Of a stretch of DNA of 47,373 nt, positions 1 through 7,655 are shown piece after piece. Position 1 is the first letter of the stretch, and the number at the start of each line of letters is the position of its first letter. This DNA is from Sedimenticola sp. (GTDB lineage: Bacteria > Pseudomonadota > Gammaproteobacteria > Chromatiales > Chromatiaceae): positions 1 to 47,373 of the forward strand of contig JALSRN010000057.1 in the NCBI GenBank assembly GCA_026984735.1, in the 5' to 3' direction. Below the pieces are notes generated by a model. That model saw nothing but the letters and a program-made list of their open reading frames with translations, did not search any database and was not told the DNA's origin. The translations under genes were made by a program, and so were the position numbers.

Positions 1-43
1 CCGCTTAGGAGGCGGTTGCTCTATCCGGCTGAGCTACGAGGGC
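1..43 (-). tRNA. tRNA-Arg(CCU), partial (5' half)
   Basis: Read on the minus strand from 43, the acceptor strand GCCCTCG is followed by TA, a GCTC D-stem, a D-loop and an anticodon stem CCGC/GCGG around the seven-base loop CTCCTAA, giving anticodon CCT at 9-7. The variable region, T-arm and 3' end lie outside the window to the left. The sequence closely resembles gammaproteobacterial tRNA-Arg(CCU). Confidence 0.93.
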
Positions 44-345
44 GGGGCGGAGATTATACTCGCAGAACCTTTACCGAAGCCACATCGGGCCGCGGCTCGC
101 GGTCTGCGGCCACCCGTGCGACGTTCCCACACGCACAGCGCTGCGCATTCTCCGCGAAAATATGACAAAGTAACGACGGTTAGCTGGAAAGCCCGTTGAA
201 GTGATTTTTCACGGACGGGCGCGTCGAAAGAATCGAGGCGTCCTCTTCGCACAGGGACGCGGGGCGAGATCGTTGACTTCGAAGACCAGGCAAAATCGCA
301 ATTTTTTCGAGATCCCCAGCATTCATCGAACCACCGCACCACTCC
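44..345. other. Intergenic region between tRNA-Arg and arsS with one hairpin
   Basis: About 300 bases without a convincing gene; short open frames here lack ribosome binding sites and family resemblance. It contains the divergent tRNA promoter on the left and, at 191-220, a two-part hairpin: outer stem GCCCGT/ACGGGC and inner stem GTGA/TCAC with a TTTT loop. The hairpin lacks a following T-run, so it is not a typical terminator. It could belong to an arsS leader, but no known riboswitch was recognised. Confidence 0.35.
53..58 (-). promoter_or_regulatory. -10 box of the tRNA-Arg promoter
   Basis: The minus strand reads a perfect TATAAT here, ending ten bases upstream of the mature tRNA-Arg 5' end, which would place transcription start only a few bases before the tRNA. 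The -35 region (around 76-81) has no good match, so only the -10 element is supported. Confidence 0.5.
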
Positions 346-1308
346 ATGCTCGATACCGCACCTTTGTTATTGCCCGGCGATTTTCCCGCCATCCACCGAG
401 TTCGACCCACTACCCTCCAGGTGAATCTGGGTTACCGCTGCAACCAGAGCTGTCGGCACTGCCACGTGGGCGCCGGGCCCGGCAGGAAAGAGACGATGTC
501 CCGACAGACGGCGGAGGAGGTGATCGGCGCTCTCGGTCGCGGAGGATTCGAACGCCTCGACCTCACCGGGGGCGCTCCGGAACTCAATCCCAATTTCCGT
601 CGTCTCGTGGCCGCTGCGGTGGAGCTGGGGCTAGAGGTGGTGGACCGCTGCAACCTCACCGTGCTGCTCGAAGCGGGACAGGAGAATCTGGCCTCCTTTC
701 TCGCTGATTGGGGAGTCCACCTCGTCTCCAGCCTCCCCTGCTATCTGGAAGAGAACGTGGATCGCCAGCGTGGCAAAGGGGTCTTCCGCAAGAGCATCGA
801 GGCGTTGCGGCGGCTCAATGAAATGGGTTACGGCCATGAGGGTTCGGGGCTGGAGCTGGATCTGGTGTTCAATCCGGCGGGCGCGGAGCTGCCGGCGCCG
901 CAGGCGGAGCTGGAGCGCGCCTATCGAGAGCGCCTCCTTCAAGAGTGGGACATCCGCTTCAATCACCTTCTGACTCTCGCCAACATGCCCATTCGTCGAT
1001 TCGGCAGCACGCTCCTCTCCAGGGGAGAGTTTCACGACTATCTCGCCCGCCTCAAAGCGGCCCATTTCGACCAGAACCTCGACCAGGTGATGTGTCGCTC
1101 GTTGGTGAGCGTCGATTGGCGGGGGTGGCTCTACGACTGCGATTTCAACCAGATGCTGGCGCTGCCTCTTCGGCTCGGGAAAAAGGGGCGACTGCACGTC
1201 CGCGACCTGGTTCCCCAGCGTCTCGACGGCAACCCCATCCAGGTGGGCGACCATTGCTACGGCTGCACCGCCGGGCAGGGCAGCAGCTGCGGTGGAGCGC
1301 TACGGTGA
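346..1308 (+). CDS. arsS: ArsS-family radical SAM protein (arsenosugar biosynthesis), Cys form
   Basis: A 320-residue radical SAM enzyme. The SAM/[4Fe-4S] motif is CNQSCRHC with cysteines 32, 36 and 39. The C-terminal DUF3641-type region ends with Cys304-Tyr-Gly-Cys307-Thr-Ala-Gly-Gln-Gly-Ser-Ser-Cys315, a signature of the ArsS family. In many relatives the last of these cysteines is selenocysteine; here the codon is TGC, so this is the cysteine form. Characterised relatives join 5'-deoxyadenosyl from SAM to dimethylarsinous acid during arsenosugar synthesis. The GTG of the next gene overlaps the stop codon, which implies an operon with the two transferases. The usual partner methyltransferase ArsM is not in the window, so the substrate is inferred from the family. 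Confidence 0.88.
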   Translation: MLDTAPLLLPGDFPAIHRVRPTTLQVNLGYRCNQSCRHCHVGAGPGRKETMSRQTAEEVIGALGRGGFERLDLTGGAPELNPNFRRLVAAAVELGLEVVDRCNLTVLLEAGQENLASFLADWGVHLVSSLPCYLEENVDRQRGKGVFRKSIEALRRLNEMGYGHEGSGLELDLVFNPAGAELPAPQAELERAYRERLLQEWDIRFNHLLTLANMPIRRFGSTLLSRGEFHDYLARLKAAHFDQNLDQVMCRSLVSVDWRGWLYDCDFNQMLALPLRLGKKGRLHVRDLVPQRLDGNPIQVGDHCYGCTAGQGSSCGGALR

Positions 1309-2006
1309 GGCCGCGAATCTCCATCATCGTGCCCACCCTCGACGAAGGGGCGCTCATCGGACGACTGCTGGAGCAGCTCCAAGAGGCGCGCGGCTCGGGC
1401 CATGAAGTGGTCCTGGTGGATGGAGGGAGCCGCGACGACACCAAGCGGCTGGCGGCGCCGGCCGTGGATCTGTTGCTGGAGAGTCGTCCAGGCCGCGGCG
1501 GCCAGCTCAACCGCGGCGCCCGGGCCAGCCGTGGGCGCTGGCTCTGGTTTCTGCACGCCGACTCCCTGCTCCCCGACGGTTGGCTCGGGCACCTGGAAAG
1601 GGCCTGCGAAGAGGCGGATGGCTGGGGCTTCTTTCAGGTGCGGCTGGCGGGGCGCCGTTGGTCCTACCGATTGATCGAGACCTCGATGAATCTGCGTTCC
1701 TGCCTCACGCGCATGGCCACCGGCGATCAAGGGATCTTCGTGGAACGTTCGCTCTTTTTCGCGGCCGGCTGCTTCCCCGACATTCCCATCATGGAGGATC
1801 TGGTGCTGAGCAGAAGGCTGCGGCGGCGCCCGCCCTACTGCATCCGCAGCCCCATCCTCACCTCCGCCCGCCGCTGGGAACGCCATGGGATCCTGCGGAC
1901 CGTACTGCGGATGTGGACCTTGCGTTTCGCCTTCTGGCTGGGCGTGCCGCCGCGGCGGCTGGCGCGCCACTATCGACCGTGCAGTTCCCCCGACACCGAA
2001 TCCTGA
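1305..2006 (+). CDS. Family 2-like glycosyltransferase of the ArsS cassette (TIGR04283 type)
   Basis: A 233-residue GT-A-fold transferase. It opens with RISIIVPTLDE, has a nucleotide-binding segment DGGSRDDT at residues 39-46, and a DXD-like LHAD segment near residue 90. Members of this family (transferase 2, associated with radical SAM/selenodomain proteins) occur beside ArsS-like genes, which is exactly the context here. The start is a GTG at 1305 that overlaps the arsS stop codon (GTGA), giving translational coupling; longer in-frame extensions run back through arsS and are not credible. The sugar donor and acceptor are unknown. The gene overlaps the next one by 28 bases. Confidence 0.82.
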   Translation: MRPRISIIVPTLDEGALIGRLLEQLQEARGSGHEVVLVDGGSRDDTKRLAAPAVDLLLESRPGRGGQLNRGARASRGRWLWFLHADSLLPDGWLGHLERACEEADGWGFFQVRLAGRRWSYRLIETSMNLRSCLTRMATGDQGIFVERSLFFAAGCFPDIPIMEDLVLSRRLRRRPPYCIRSPILTSARRWERHGILRTVLRMWTLRFAFWLGVPPRRLARHYRPCSSPDTES

Positions 2007-2596
2007 TCTTCGCCCGCGCCCCGGTTCCGGGTCGATGCAAGAGACGACTGGCGCCGGCCCTGGGAAGGGAAGGGGCGGCGCGGCTCGCCCGCAACTTGTT
2101 GGCGCACACCCTCGCCCGCGTGGAGGCGGCCCGGTTGGCGCCGGCGATTCTTTGTTGCCATCCCCACGCCGGGCATCCGCAGTTTCGGCAGTGGGAGTTG
2201 GAGAAGTGGTCCCAAGAGGGGTCGGATCTGGGCGAACGGATGTGGCGCGCCGCCGCGCGGGCCCTGGAGACGGCGGAAGGGGTGGTGATCGTGGGAAGCG
2301 ACTGTCCCGCTTGCGATGCCGCCTACCTGGAGACGGCTCTCAAAGAATTGCGAAGGAACGAAGTGGTGATCGGCCCCGCGGAAGATGGCGGCTACGTTTT
2401 GATCGGGCTGCAACGGGCGGAACGGCGACTGTTCGAAGAGATTTCCTGGGGCGGCGCGGATGTGCTGGAAAAGACCCTGCGGCGGGCGGAACGCCTCGGT
2501 CTCGGTGTGAAACGGCTGGCCACGCGGTGGGACGTGGACCGGCCGGAGGATCTGGCCCGATTGCGGCGCTCCTTTCCGGCTATCGTTTCAGAATGA
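1979..2596 (+). CDS. CofC-like nucleotidyl/glycosyl transferase of the ArsS cassette (DUF2064, TIGR04282 type)
   Basis: A 205-residue protein starting with GTG inside the end of the preceding gene. It has the CofC-like opening ILIFARAPVPGRCKRRL (consensus PGxxKxRL), then GSDCP and GPAEDGGYVLIGL, which are the strongly conserved blocks of the DUF2064 family (transferase 1, radical SAM/selenodomain-associated). The three-gene order ArsS, transferase 2, transferase 1 and their overlaps indicate a single pathway. The exact reaction is not known. Its 3' end overlaps by 17 bases the end of the convergent membrane-protein gene. Confidence 0.82.
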   Translation: MQFPRHRILIFARAPVPGRCKRRLAPALGREGAARLARNLLAHTLARVEAARLAPAILCCHPHAGHPQFRQWELEKWSQEGSDLGERMWRAAARALETAEGVVIVGSDCPACDAAYLETALKELRRNEVVIGPAEDGGYVLIGLQRAERRLFEEISWGGADVLEKTLRRAERLGLGVKRLATRWDVDRPEDLARLRRSFPAIVSE

Positions 2597-3389
2597 GTTC
2601 CAACACTGCTTTGCTACCGAAATAGGCGAGGGCGAGCATAACGAATCCCGACAGGGTCCAGCGGATGGCGGTTCGCCCACGCCAGCCGAAGCGGTGACGG
2701 CCCCACAGCAGCACAGCGAAGACCACCCAGGCGAGAATGGAGAGGATGGTCTTGTGCACCAGGTGCTGGGCGAACATGTCTTCCAAGAAGAGAAAGCCGC
2801 TGGCCAGCGCCAGGGTCAGCAGGACGAAGCCGATGGCGATCATCTCGAACATCAGCCCCTCCATGGTCTGCAGAGGGGGAAGGGCGCGGATGAAGCCGCC
2901 GGGGTGGTGGCTGCGAAGATGTCGGTCTTGAATGGCCAGCAGGATCGCCTGCACCGCCGCCATGGCCAGCACGCTGTAGGCCAGGATGGAGATGACCACA
3001 TGAGCGCGCAGCGCCCAGTTGGCGTGAGGCGAGAGCAGGCGCACGCCGGGAAAGAAATATTCCAGCAGCAGGGTGAAAGCGGCCAGCGGAAGCAGGATCA
3101 TGCCGAGCGATTCCACCGGCTTGGTGAGCGCGGTGAGCAGATAGAGGAGACAGATCACCCAGGCGGCGAAAGAGACTGCGTTGAAGAAACTGAAATTGAG
3201 TCCGTTCAGCGTGTAGAGCTTGAGGTAGAGGATGGCGCCGTGAAAAAGGAGGGCGCCGGCGCCGAGCAGCAGGCCGAGCGTTCGGGAAGGGCGCTTTTCC
3301 TCTTTTTGCCGGAACAACCGGAGGGCGAAAAGGGTGCCGGACGCCAGATAGAGCGCCACCGCCGGCAAGAGCAGCAGGGTGGTATTCAT
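2580..3389 (-). CDS. YpjD/CcsA-like cytochrome c assembly family membrane protein
   Basis: A 269-residue integral membrane protein with about eight hydrophobic segments. The C-terminal stretch HKTILSILAWVVFAVLLWG followed by GWRGRTAIRWTL is characteristic of the E. coli YpjD branch of the CcsA/CcmC superfamily. I see no tryptophan-rich WWD haem-handling motif as in true CcsA, so a haem-export role should not be assumed. I chose the ATG at 3389 (MNTTLLLLPAVALY), which places the first membrane helix at the N terminus; an in-frame ATG at 3407 would add six residues. It lies 27 bases after the NosD-like gene on the same strand, probably in one operon, and not in its usual neighbourhood beside ffh. 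Confidence 0.8.
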   Translation of the reverse strand: MNTTLLLLPAVALYLASGTLFALRLFRQKEEKRPSRTLGLLLGAGALLFHGAILYLKLYTLNGLNFSFFNAVSFAAWVICLLYLLTALTKPVESLGMILLPLAAFTLLLEYFFPGVRLLSPHANWALRAHVVISILAYSVLAMAAVQAILLAIQDRHLRSHHPGGFIRALPPLQTMEGLMFEMIAIGFVLLTLALASGFLFLEDMFAQHLVHKTILSILAWVVFAVLLWGRHRFGWRGRTAIRWTLSGFVMLALAYFGSKAVLELILKR

Positions 3390-3416
3390 GGCCGCCAATG
3401 ATGGCACAACCGACCC

Positions 3417-4703
3417 TCAATCTGAAGGGGGCGGCTTCATCAGAGGAACGGGGTCTTCGTAGATGAGATCGGGTTTTGAGGAGGGCAGCAGACGTTCCAT
3501 GAAGTCCACCAGCGATAGCGCCACGCTGCCGCGGAAAAAGCGGGCCATGGAACGTGCCATCCAGATGCGGTCGGCGTAGAGCCACACCCGGTAGGGCTGG
3601 TCGCCCACGCCGTCGCCGTCGCGGTCGAAGCCGGGATAGCGGTCCCAGTAGTTGCCTTCCCAATGGTTCAACAGGGTGGGGGGCGGCGCGCTGCCCATGA
3701 CGTCCACGAAATTGCCCACGAACTGGTTGGCGTGGATGGCGTGTCCTCCTCTTTCGCCGTAGAAATAGGTGGCGACATCGTTGTAGGTGAAAAGGTTGTG
3801 CTCGATGTGGAGGATGTTCTCGGGCTGCAGCGGCGCGGTGGCCAGCAGCCCGATGGCGCAATGGGCGATCCGGTTGTGGGCGATGGAGATGTTGTAGCTC
3901 TCCTTCACCGAGATTCCGGAGCCGGTCAGTTTGCGCAGATGGGCGATGCGGTTGTCGCGAATGTCGACGGACTGAGAGTAGATGACGGTGATTCCCGTGA
4001 CGTTGTGCTCCAGATCGTTGCCATGCACTTCGTTGTCGGGGGAATAGACGAACTCCATGCTGATCCGGCTGTCGTGGATGTGGTTGCCAATCACGCGGTT
4101 ATCGGAGGCGTTGGAGAAGACCAGGTCGCGCACGCCCTCGATCTCGTTTCCCTCGATCAGGTTGCCATGGCTGTACCAGACGCGGATGCCGTCGCCACGG
4201 ATGCTGATGTCGCGGTCGGACAGGGAACTGATCCGGTTGTTGCGGATGATGTTGTCGTTGGCGTTGCTCAGATGGATGCCGAACAGGGTCTGGTCGATGC
4301 GGTTGTTTTCGATGGTGACGCCATCCGCCTTGACCAGGATGCCGGCATCCACCGCGTCGTGCGAGGTTCCGGAGCGGGTCAGGTGCAGGCCGCGCACCTG
4401 CACCTTGTCGGCGGTGATGGTGAGCACGGTTCCCTCTCCACCGCCGTCGACGGTCACTTTGCCGCCGCCGTCGATGGTGATGGGCTTGTCGATCACCACC
4501 GGCCCGGAATAGGTGCCCGGCTCCGGTTTGAGGGTGCCGCCCGAGGGGGTGAGCGCCACATAGAGCTGCAGGGGGGGCGCCGCCAGCGCGACGCTCCCGA
4601 ACAACCACGACAACAGTGGCAACAGAGCTCCGCTCACCAGCACGACCCAGGGCGAAATGGAATCGCCCAAGCGTGCTCCAACCCGAATACTGCGCCAGAC
4701 CAC
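3417..4703 (-). CDS. NosD-like right-handed beta-helix protein, exported
   Basis: The body is a long series of parallel beta-helix rungs (for example DGVTIENNRIDQTLFGIHLS and NDNIIRNNRISSLSDR), ending in the NosD-type block GNYWDRYPGFDRDGDGVGDQPYR. NosD proteins are periplasmic and assist copper-site assembly in nitrous oxide reductase. The frame stays open to an ATG at 4847, but that extension is highly charged, looks non-coding, and would put about 67 residues before the hydrophobic segment. I prefer the GTG at 4703, preceded by GCGGAA, which gives a conventional signal peptide: basic start, hydrophobic core LVSGALLPLLSWLF, and VALAA cleavage region. GTG at 4643 is another option. NosZ, NosF and NosY are absent, so copper delivery is only a family-based suggestion. 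Confidence 0.78.
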   Translation of the reverse strand: MVWRSIRVGARLGDSISPWVVLVSGALLPLLSWLFGSVALAAPPLQLYVALTPSGGTLKPEPGTYSGPVVIDKPITIDGGGKVTVDGGGEGTVLTITADKVQVRGLHLTRSGTSHDAVDAGILVKADGVTIENNRIDQTLFGIHLSNANDNIIRNNRISSLSDRDISIRGDGIRVWYSHGNLIEGNEIEGVRDLVFSNASDNRVIGNHIHDSRISMEFVYSPDNEVHGNDLEHNVTGITVIYSQSVDIRDNRIAHLRKLTGSGISVKESYNISIAHNRIAHCAIGLLATAPLQPENILHIEHNLFTYNDVATYFYGERGGHAIHANQFVGNFVDVMGSAPPPTLLNHWEGNYWDRYPGFDRDGDGVGDQPYRVWLYADRIWMARSMARFFRGSVALSLVDFMERLLPSSKPDLIYEDPVPLMKPPPSD

Positions 4704-4954
4704 TTGAATTTCCGCTGTTTCGTTTGCTTGTTGAACGGCTTGTCGTCGTTTCTCCGCGGCTGCGCTGCGCAGGGGCCGCGTGATCCGATCTTTCCCGGAA
4801 TCTTTTCGCCCGGCCTTGCTCGAACCGGCTGCAAGCCGATGAGCCACTTCGACTTTTACCGGTTCGAACGACCCTGAACTCGGCCCCGGCCGAAAAATTC
4901 CGGGTTCCGGCGCAATATTCGGGGGGAAGAGCGCCTATTCGGCATTGACTCTCG

Positions 4955-5293
4955 TCAAAGGAGTTCGATCTCCGTGCGGCCGTCGGGGGGATGGATGCGG
5001 AGGATCACTTCGCAACATTCGGTGACCGGGTCGATGGGCGTGGGGTCGTCGGCGCAGCTACAGCCGGCGGTGATGCCCTGGTAGAAGATGGCCGCCTTGA
5101 GTCTGAGGTGGTCAGCCTCTTCCCGTGCGCTCAGAAGCACGAACTCCACCCCTTCGTCCAAGGCGTGAGTGCTGTGGGAGAGCCCTTGCTGGAGCGGCAG
5201 CCGCTCAGGGTCGATGGCCGCGGTCTCCTCCTTGAAGATCTGTTCGAAGCGGGGCTGCTTCCAGTTGGCGAGGGTGCGCGGCAAGCGGATCAT
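4955..5293 (-). CDS. Small conserved protein with a C-x-C / C-C cysteine set, function unknown
   Basis: A 112-residue protein without a signal peptide or membrane segment. The opening MIRLPRTLANWKQPRFEQIF and the segment ITAGCSCADDPTP resemble a family of uncharacterised proteobacterial proteins I recognise by pattern only. Cys78, Cys80, Cys93 and Cys94 lie close together in the C-terminal half and could bind a metal or form disulfides. The start is the ATG at 5293; the Shine-Dalgarno match is poor (AGGG about 13 bases away). It lies downstream of sodB on the same strand, but a strong sodB terminator stands between them, so it may have little shared transcription. Confidence 0.7.
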   Translation of the reverse strand: MIRLPRTLANWKQPRFEQIFKEETAAIDPERLPLQQGLSHSTHALDEGVEFVLLSAREEADHLRLKAAIFYQGITAGCSCADDPTPIDPVTECCEVILRIHPPDGRTEIELL

Positions 5294-5318
5294 GGAACGA
5301 TGATCGCCCTTTTTGGGG

Positions 5319-5347
5319 CAAAAGAAAACCCGGCGCGGGGGCCGGGT
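5319..5347 (-). terminator. Intrinsic terminator of sodB
   Basis: On the minus strand a seven-base GC-rich stem (ACCCGGC/GCCGGGT, six-base loop) is followed by TTTTCTTTT, about 24 bases after the sodB stop codon. This is a standard rho-independent terminator. Confidence 0.85.
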
Positions 5348-5370
5348 CTTGGAAGCGAAGCCGGGGCGGA

Positions 5371-5949
5371 TCAACCGAAGTTGGAGGCCACGAAGTCCCA
5401 GTTCACCAGATTCCAGAAGTCGGCGACATAGGCGGGGCGGGCGTTGCGCTTGTCGATATAGTAGGCGTGCTCCCAAACGTCGATGGTGAGCAGCGGCGTC
5501 TTGCCGTCGCGCAAGGGATTGCCGGCGCCACTGGTGTTGACGATCTCCAGGGAGCCGTCGTCGTTCTTCACCAGCCAGGTCCAGCCGCAGCCGAAGTTGG
5601 TGGCGGCCGATGCGGAGAACTTCTCCTTGAACTCCTCGAAGGAGCCGAAGGCACTGTTGATGGCTTCGGCGAGGGCGCCCGAGGGCTCGCCGCCGGCGTC
5701 GGGCGCCATGCAATTGAAATAGAACGTGTGGTTCCACACTTGGGCGCCGTTGTTGAAGATGCCGCCGCTGGCTCTCTTGATGATCTCTTCCAGGCTGGCG
5801 TTTTCGAACTCGGTGCCCGGCACCAGGTTGTTCAGATTGGTGACGTAGGCGGCGTGGTGCTTGTCGTGGTGAAACTCCAACGTCTCGGCCGAGATGTAGG
5901 GTTCCAGAGCGTCCTTGGCGTAGGGAAGGTCGGGCAATGTATGGGTCAT
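5371..5949 (-). CDS. sodB: Superoxide dismutase, iron type
   Basis: A 192-residue cytosolic Fe/Mn-family superoxide dismutase, the normal length. Metal ligands are visible as His27 (in FHHDKHHAAYV), His74 (VWNHTFYF) and the Asp and His of DVWEHAYY. The active-site Gln70 lies in FNNGAQVWNH in the N-terminal half, which is the iron-enzyme arrangement. The start is the ATG at 5949 (MTHTLPDLPYA), preceded by GAGGAG at good spacing; an upstream in-frame ATG at 5991 lies in the promoter region and is unlikely. It dismutates superoxide to oxygen and hydrogen peroxide. An imperfect dyad upstream may be an operator. Confidence 0.96.
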   Translation of the reverse strand: MTHTLPDLPYAKDALEPYISAETLEFHHDKHHAAYVTNLNNLVPGTEFENASLEEIIKRASGGIFNNGAQVWNHTFYFNCMAPDAGGEPSGALAEAINSAFGSFEEFKEKFSASAATNFGCGWTWLVKNDDGSLEIVNTSGAGNPLRDGKTPLLTIDVWEHAYYIDKRNARPAYVADFWNLVNWDFVASNFG

Positions 5950-5975
5950 GGATGTCTCCTCGATGCTCTCGTGAA

Positions 5976-5998
5976 ATACTGAGTAAAACACTTGGTAT
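5976..5998. promoter_or_regulatory. Imperfect dyad upstream of sodB (possible Rrf2/IscR-type operator)
   Basis: The left arm ATACTGAG and right arm CTTGGTAT form an inverted repeat with six of eight positions matching, separated by TAAAACA. It sits 27-49 bases before the sodB start, where a promoter or operator would be expected. It loosely resembles IscR type-1 sites (ATAC...GACT...AGTC...GTAT) but is two bases shorter and not a full match. Confidence 0.3.
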
Positions 5999-6071
5999 TA
6001 TGGGCTGCAAAGCGTATTCCGTTCCGGGGTAAAATGCAACCTCCGCGGCGCAGCCGTCCCTGTCTAAGTTC

Positions 6072-7655
6072 ATGGAAGCGGTCTCCACACATTACGACCC
6101 CGTCACCCTGAATCTCTTTTCCAGCCGCCTGGCCGCGGTCTGCGACGAGATGGGGGCCATTCTGCGCAACGCCGCCTTTTCTCCCAACATCCGCGACCGT
6201 CTCGACTTCTCCTGCGCCATCTTCGATGCGCAAGGAGGGCTGTGCGCCCAGGCGGCGCACATTCCGGTCCATCTGGGCAGCATGGCCTTCGCCATGGGGG
6301 GGATCGTGAAGCGCCTCGAGTGGCGTCCCGGCGACCAAGTGATCCTCAACGATCCGTTCCTGGGAGGCACCCATCTTCCCGACGTGACGCTCATCTCGCC
6401 GCTTTTCGTCGAAGGACGCCTGCTGGGGTTCGTGGCCAATCGCGCCCATCATGCGGACATCGGAGGCGCCACCCCCGGCTCCATGCCGCTCTCGTCCTCG
6501 CTGGAGGAGGAGGGGTTGGTGATCGAGCCGGTGCACATCGTGCGCGGGGGAAGGCGTGAAGAGGGCATCTGGAACTGGATCCTCGGCGCAACGGGGAACC
6601 GGCGGTCGGCGGAAGGGGACTTGTCGGCGCAGCTGAGCGCCAATCTCGCGGGCGTGGAGCGCCTCGGGCAGTTGGTGAAGCAGCGGGGCGTCGAAGAGTA
6701 CCAGGCGGGGCTGGATGCGCTGAACGATTACGCCGAGCGTTTGTCGGCGGGGGTGTTGGCCGCCATGCCCGAGGGCGAGTACCGCTTTCGAGACTGGCTG
6801 GACGACGACGGCCAGGGCAGAACGGACATTCCCATCGAAGTCTGTCTCCACCTCTCCGGCGAAAAGGCGGTGGTGGATTTCTCGGGGACGGCGGAACAGG
6901 TCGCGGGCAACGTCAACTGTCCGCTGCCGGTGACGGCGGCGGCGGTCTATTACGTGTTCCGCTGCCTCATGCCGCCGCAGACGCCGGCTTGCGCCGGCGC
7001 TTTCCGCAACATCGTCGTCCAGGCACCCGAAGGGTCGTTGCTGAACGCCCGGTTTCCCGCGGCGGTGGCGGCCGGCAACGTGGAGACCAGCAGCCGGGTG
7101 GTGGACGTGGTCATGGGGGCGCTGGCCCGGGCGCTTCCCGACCGCTTGGCCGCGGCGAGCCAGGGCACCATGAACAACCTCGCCATGGGACGGTCCGGAA
7201 CGGGAGGCTGGGACTATTACGAGACCATGGGAGGGGGAATGGGCGCCAGCTGTCGCGGTGACGGACCCGGCGCGGTGCAGAGTCACATGACCAATACGCT
7301 CAACACCCCCGTGGAAGTGCTGGAACGGCAGTTTCCGGTGCGGGTTCTCCGCTACGCCCTGCGCCGGGGAACGGGAGGCGCCGGCTTGCATCGGGGTGGT
7401 GACGGGCTGGTGCGGGAGTTCGAGTTTCTGCAAGAGGCCGAGTTCACCCTGCTCACCGAACGGCGGCGCCATCGACCCTGGGGGCTTGCGGAAGGCGGTG
7501 CAGGGGCTCCGGGCGTCAATCGGCTCAACGGCAAGGTCCTGCCTCCCAAATGCCACTGTCATGTGAGCGCCGGCGACCGCCTGCGCGTGGAGACGCCGGG
7601 CGGAGGCGGATACGGCCGGCCATTGGAAGAGAGTCATGTGCGGCATCTGCGGTGA
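6072..7655 (+). CDS. Hydantoinase B/oxoprolinase (HyuB) family protein
   Basis: A 527-residue protein that matches the hydantoinase B family over its full length: DRLDFSCAIFDAQGGLCAQA near the start, the GDQVILNDPFLGGTHLPDV block around residue 95, AGNVETSSRVVDV in the middle, and PGGGGYG at the C terminus. Relatives work with a HyuA ATPase subunit in ATP-dependent hydantoin, 5-oxoproline or acetone-type reactions. No HyuA gene adjoins it here, which is unusual. The ATG at 6072 lacks a strong ribosome binding site; a TAAAAT -10-like box lies at 6030. Its last 20 bases overlap the start of the next gene, suggesting coupled translation. The substrate cannot be told from sequence. Confidence 0.88.
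   Translation: MEAVSTHYDPVTLNLFSSRLAAVCDEMGAILRNAAFSPNIRDRLDFSCAIFDAQGGLCAQAAHIPVHLGSMAFAMGGIVKRLEWRPGDQVILNDPFLGGTHLPDVTLISPLFVEGRLLGFVANRAHHADIGGATPGSMPLSSSLEEEGLVIEPVHIVRGGRREEGIWNWILGATGNRRSAEGDLSAQLSANLAGVERLGQLVKQRGVEEYQAGLDALNDYAERLSAGVLAAMPEGEYRFRDWLDDDGQGRTDIPIEVCLHLSGEKAVVDFSGTAEQVAGNVNCPLPVTAAAVYYVFRCLMPPQTPACAGAFRNIVVQAPEGSLLNARFPAAVAAGNVETSSRVVDVVMGALARALPDRLAAASQGTMNNLAMGRSGTGGWDYYETMGGGMGASCRGDGPGAVQSHMTNTLNTPVEVLERQFPVRVLRYALRRGTGGAGLHRGGDGLVREFEFLQEAEFTLLTERRRHRPWGLAEGGAGAPGVNRLNGKVLPPKCHCHVSAGDRLRVETPGGGGYGRPLEESHVRHLR

Noticed and set aside
1281-1308. Selenocysteine in ArsS
   Set aside because: The position used by Sec in relatives is TGC here, and the only TGA is the stop codon overlapped by the next GTG.
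4704-4847. N-terminal extension of the NosD-like protein from ATG 4847
   Set aside because: The extra residues are charged and atypical and would bury the signal peptide about 67 residues inside the protein; the shorter GTG starts make better sense.
4821-4866. Inverted repeat CGAACCGG/CCGGTTCG upstream of the NosD-like gene
   Set aside because: Eight-base arms 30 bases apart without T-run or conserved context; not enough to call a site.
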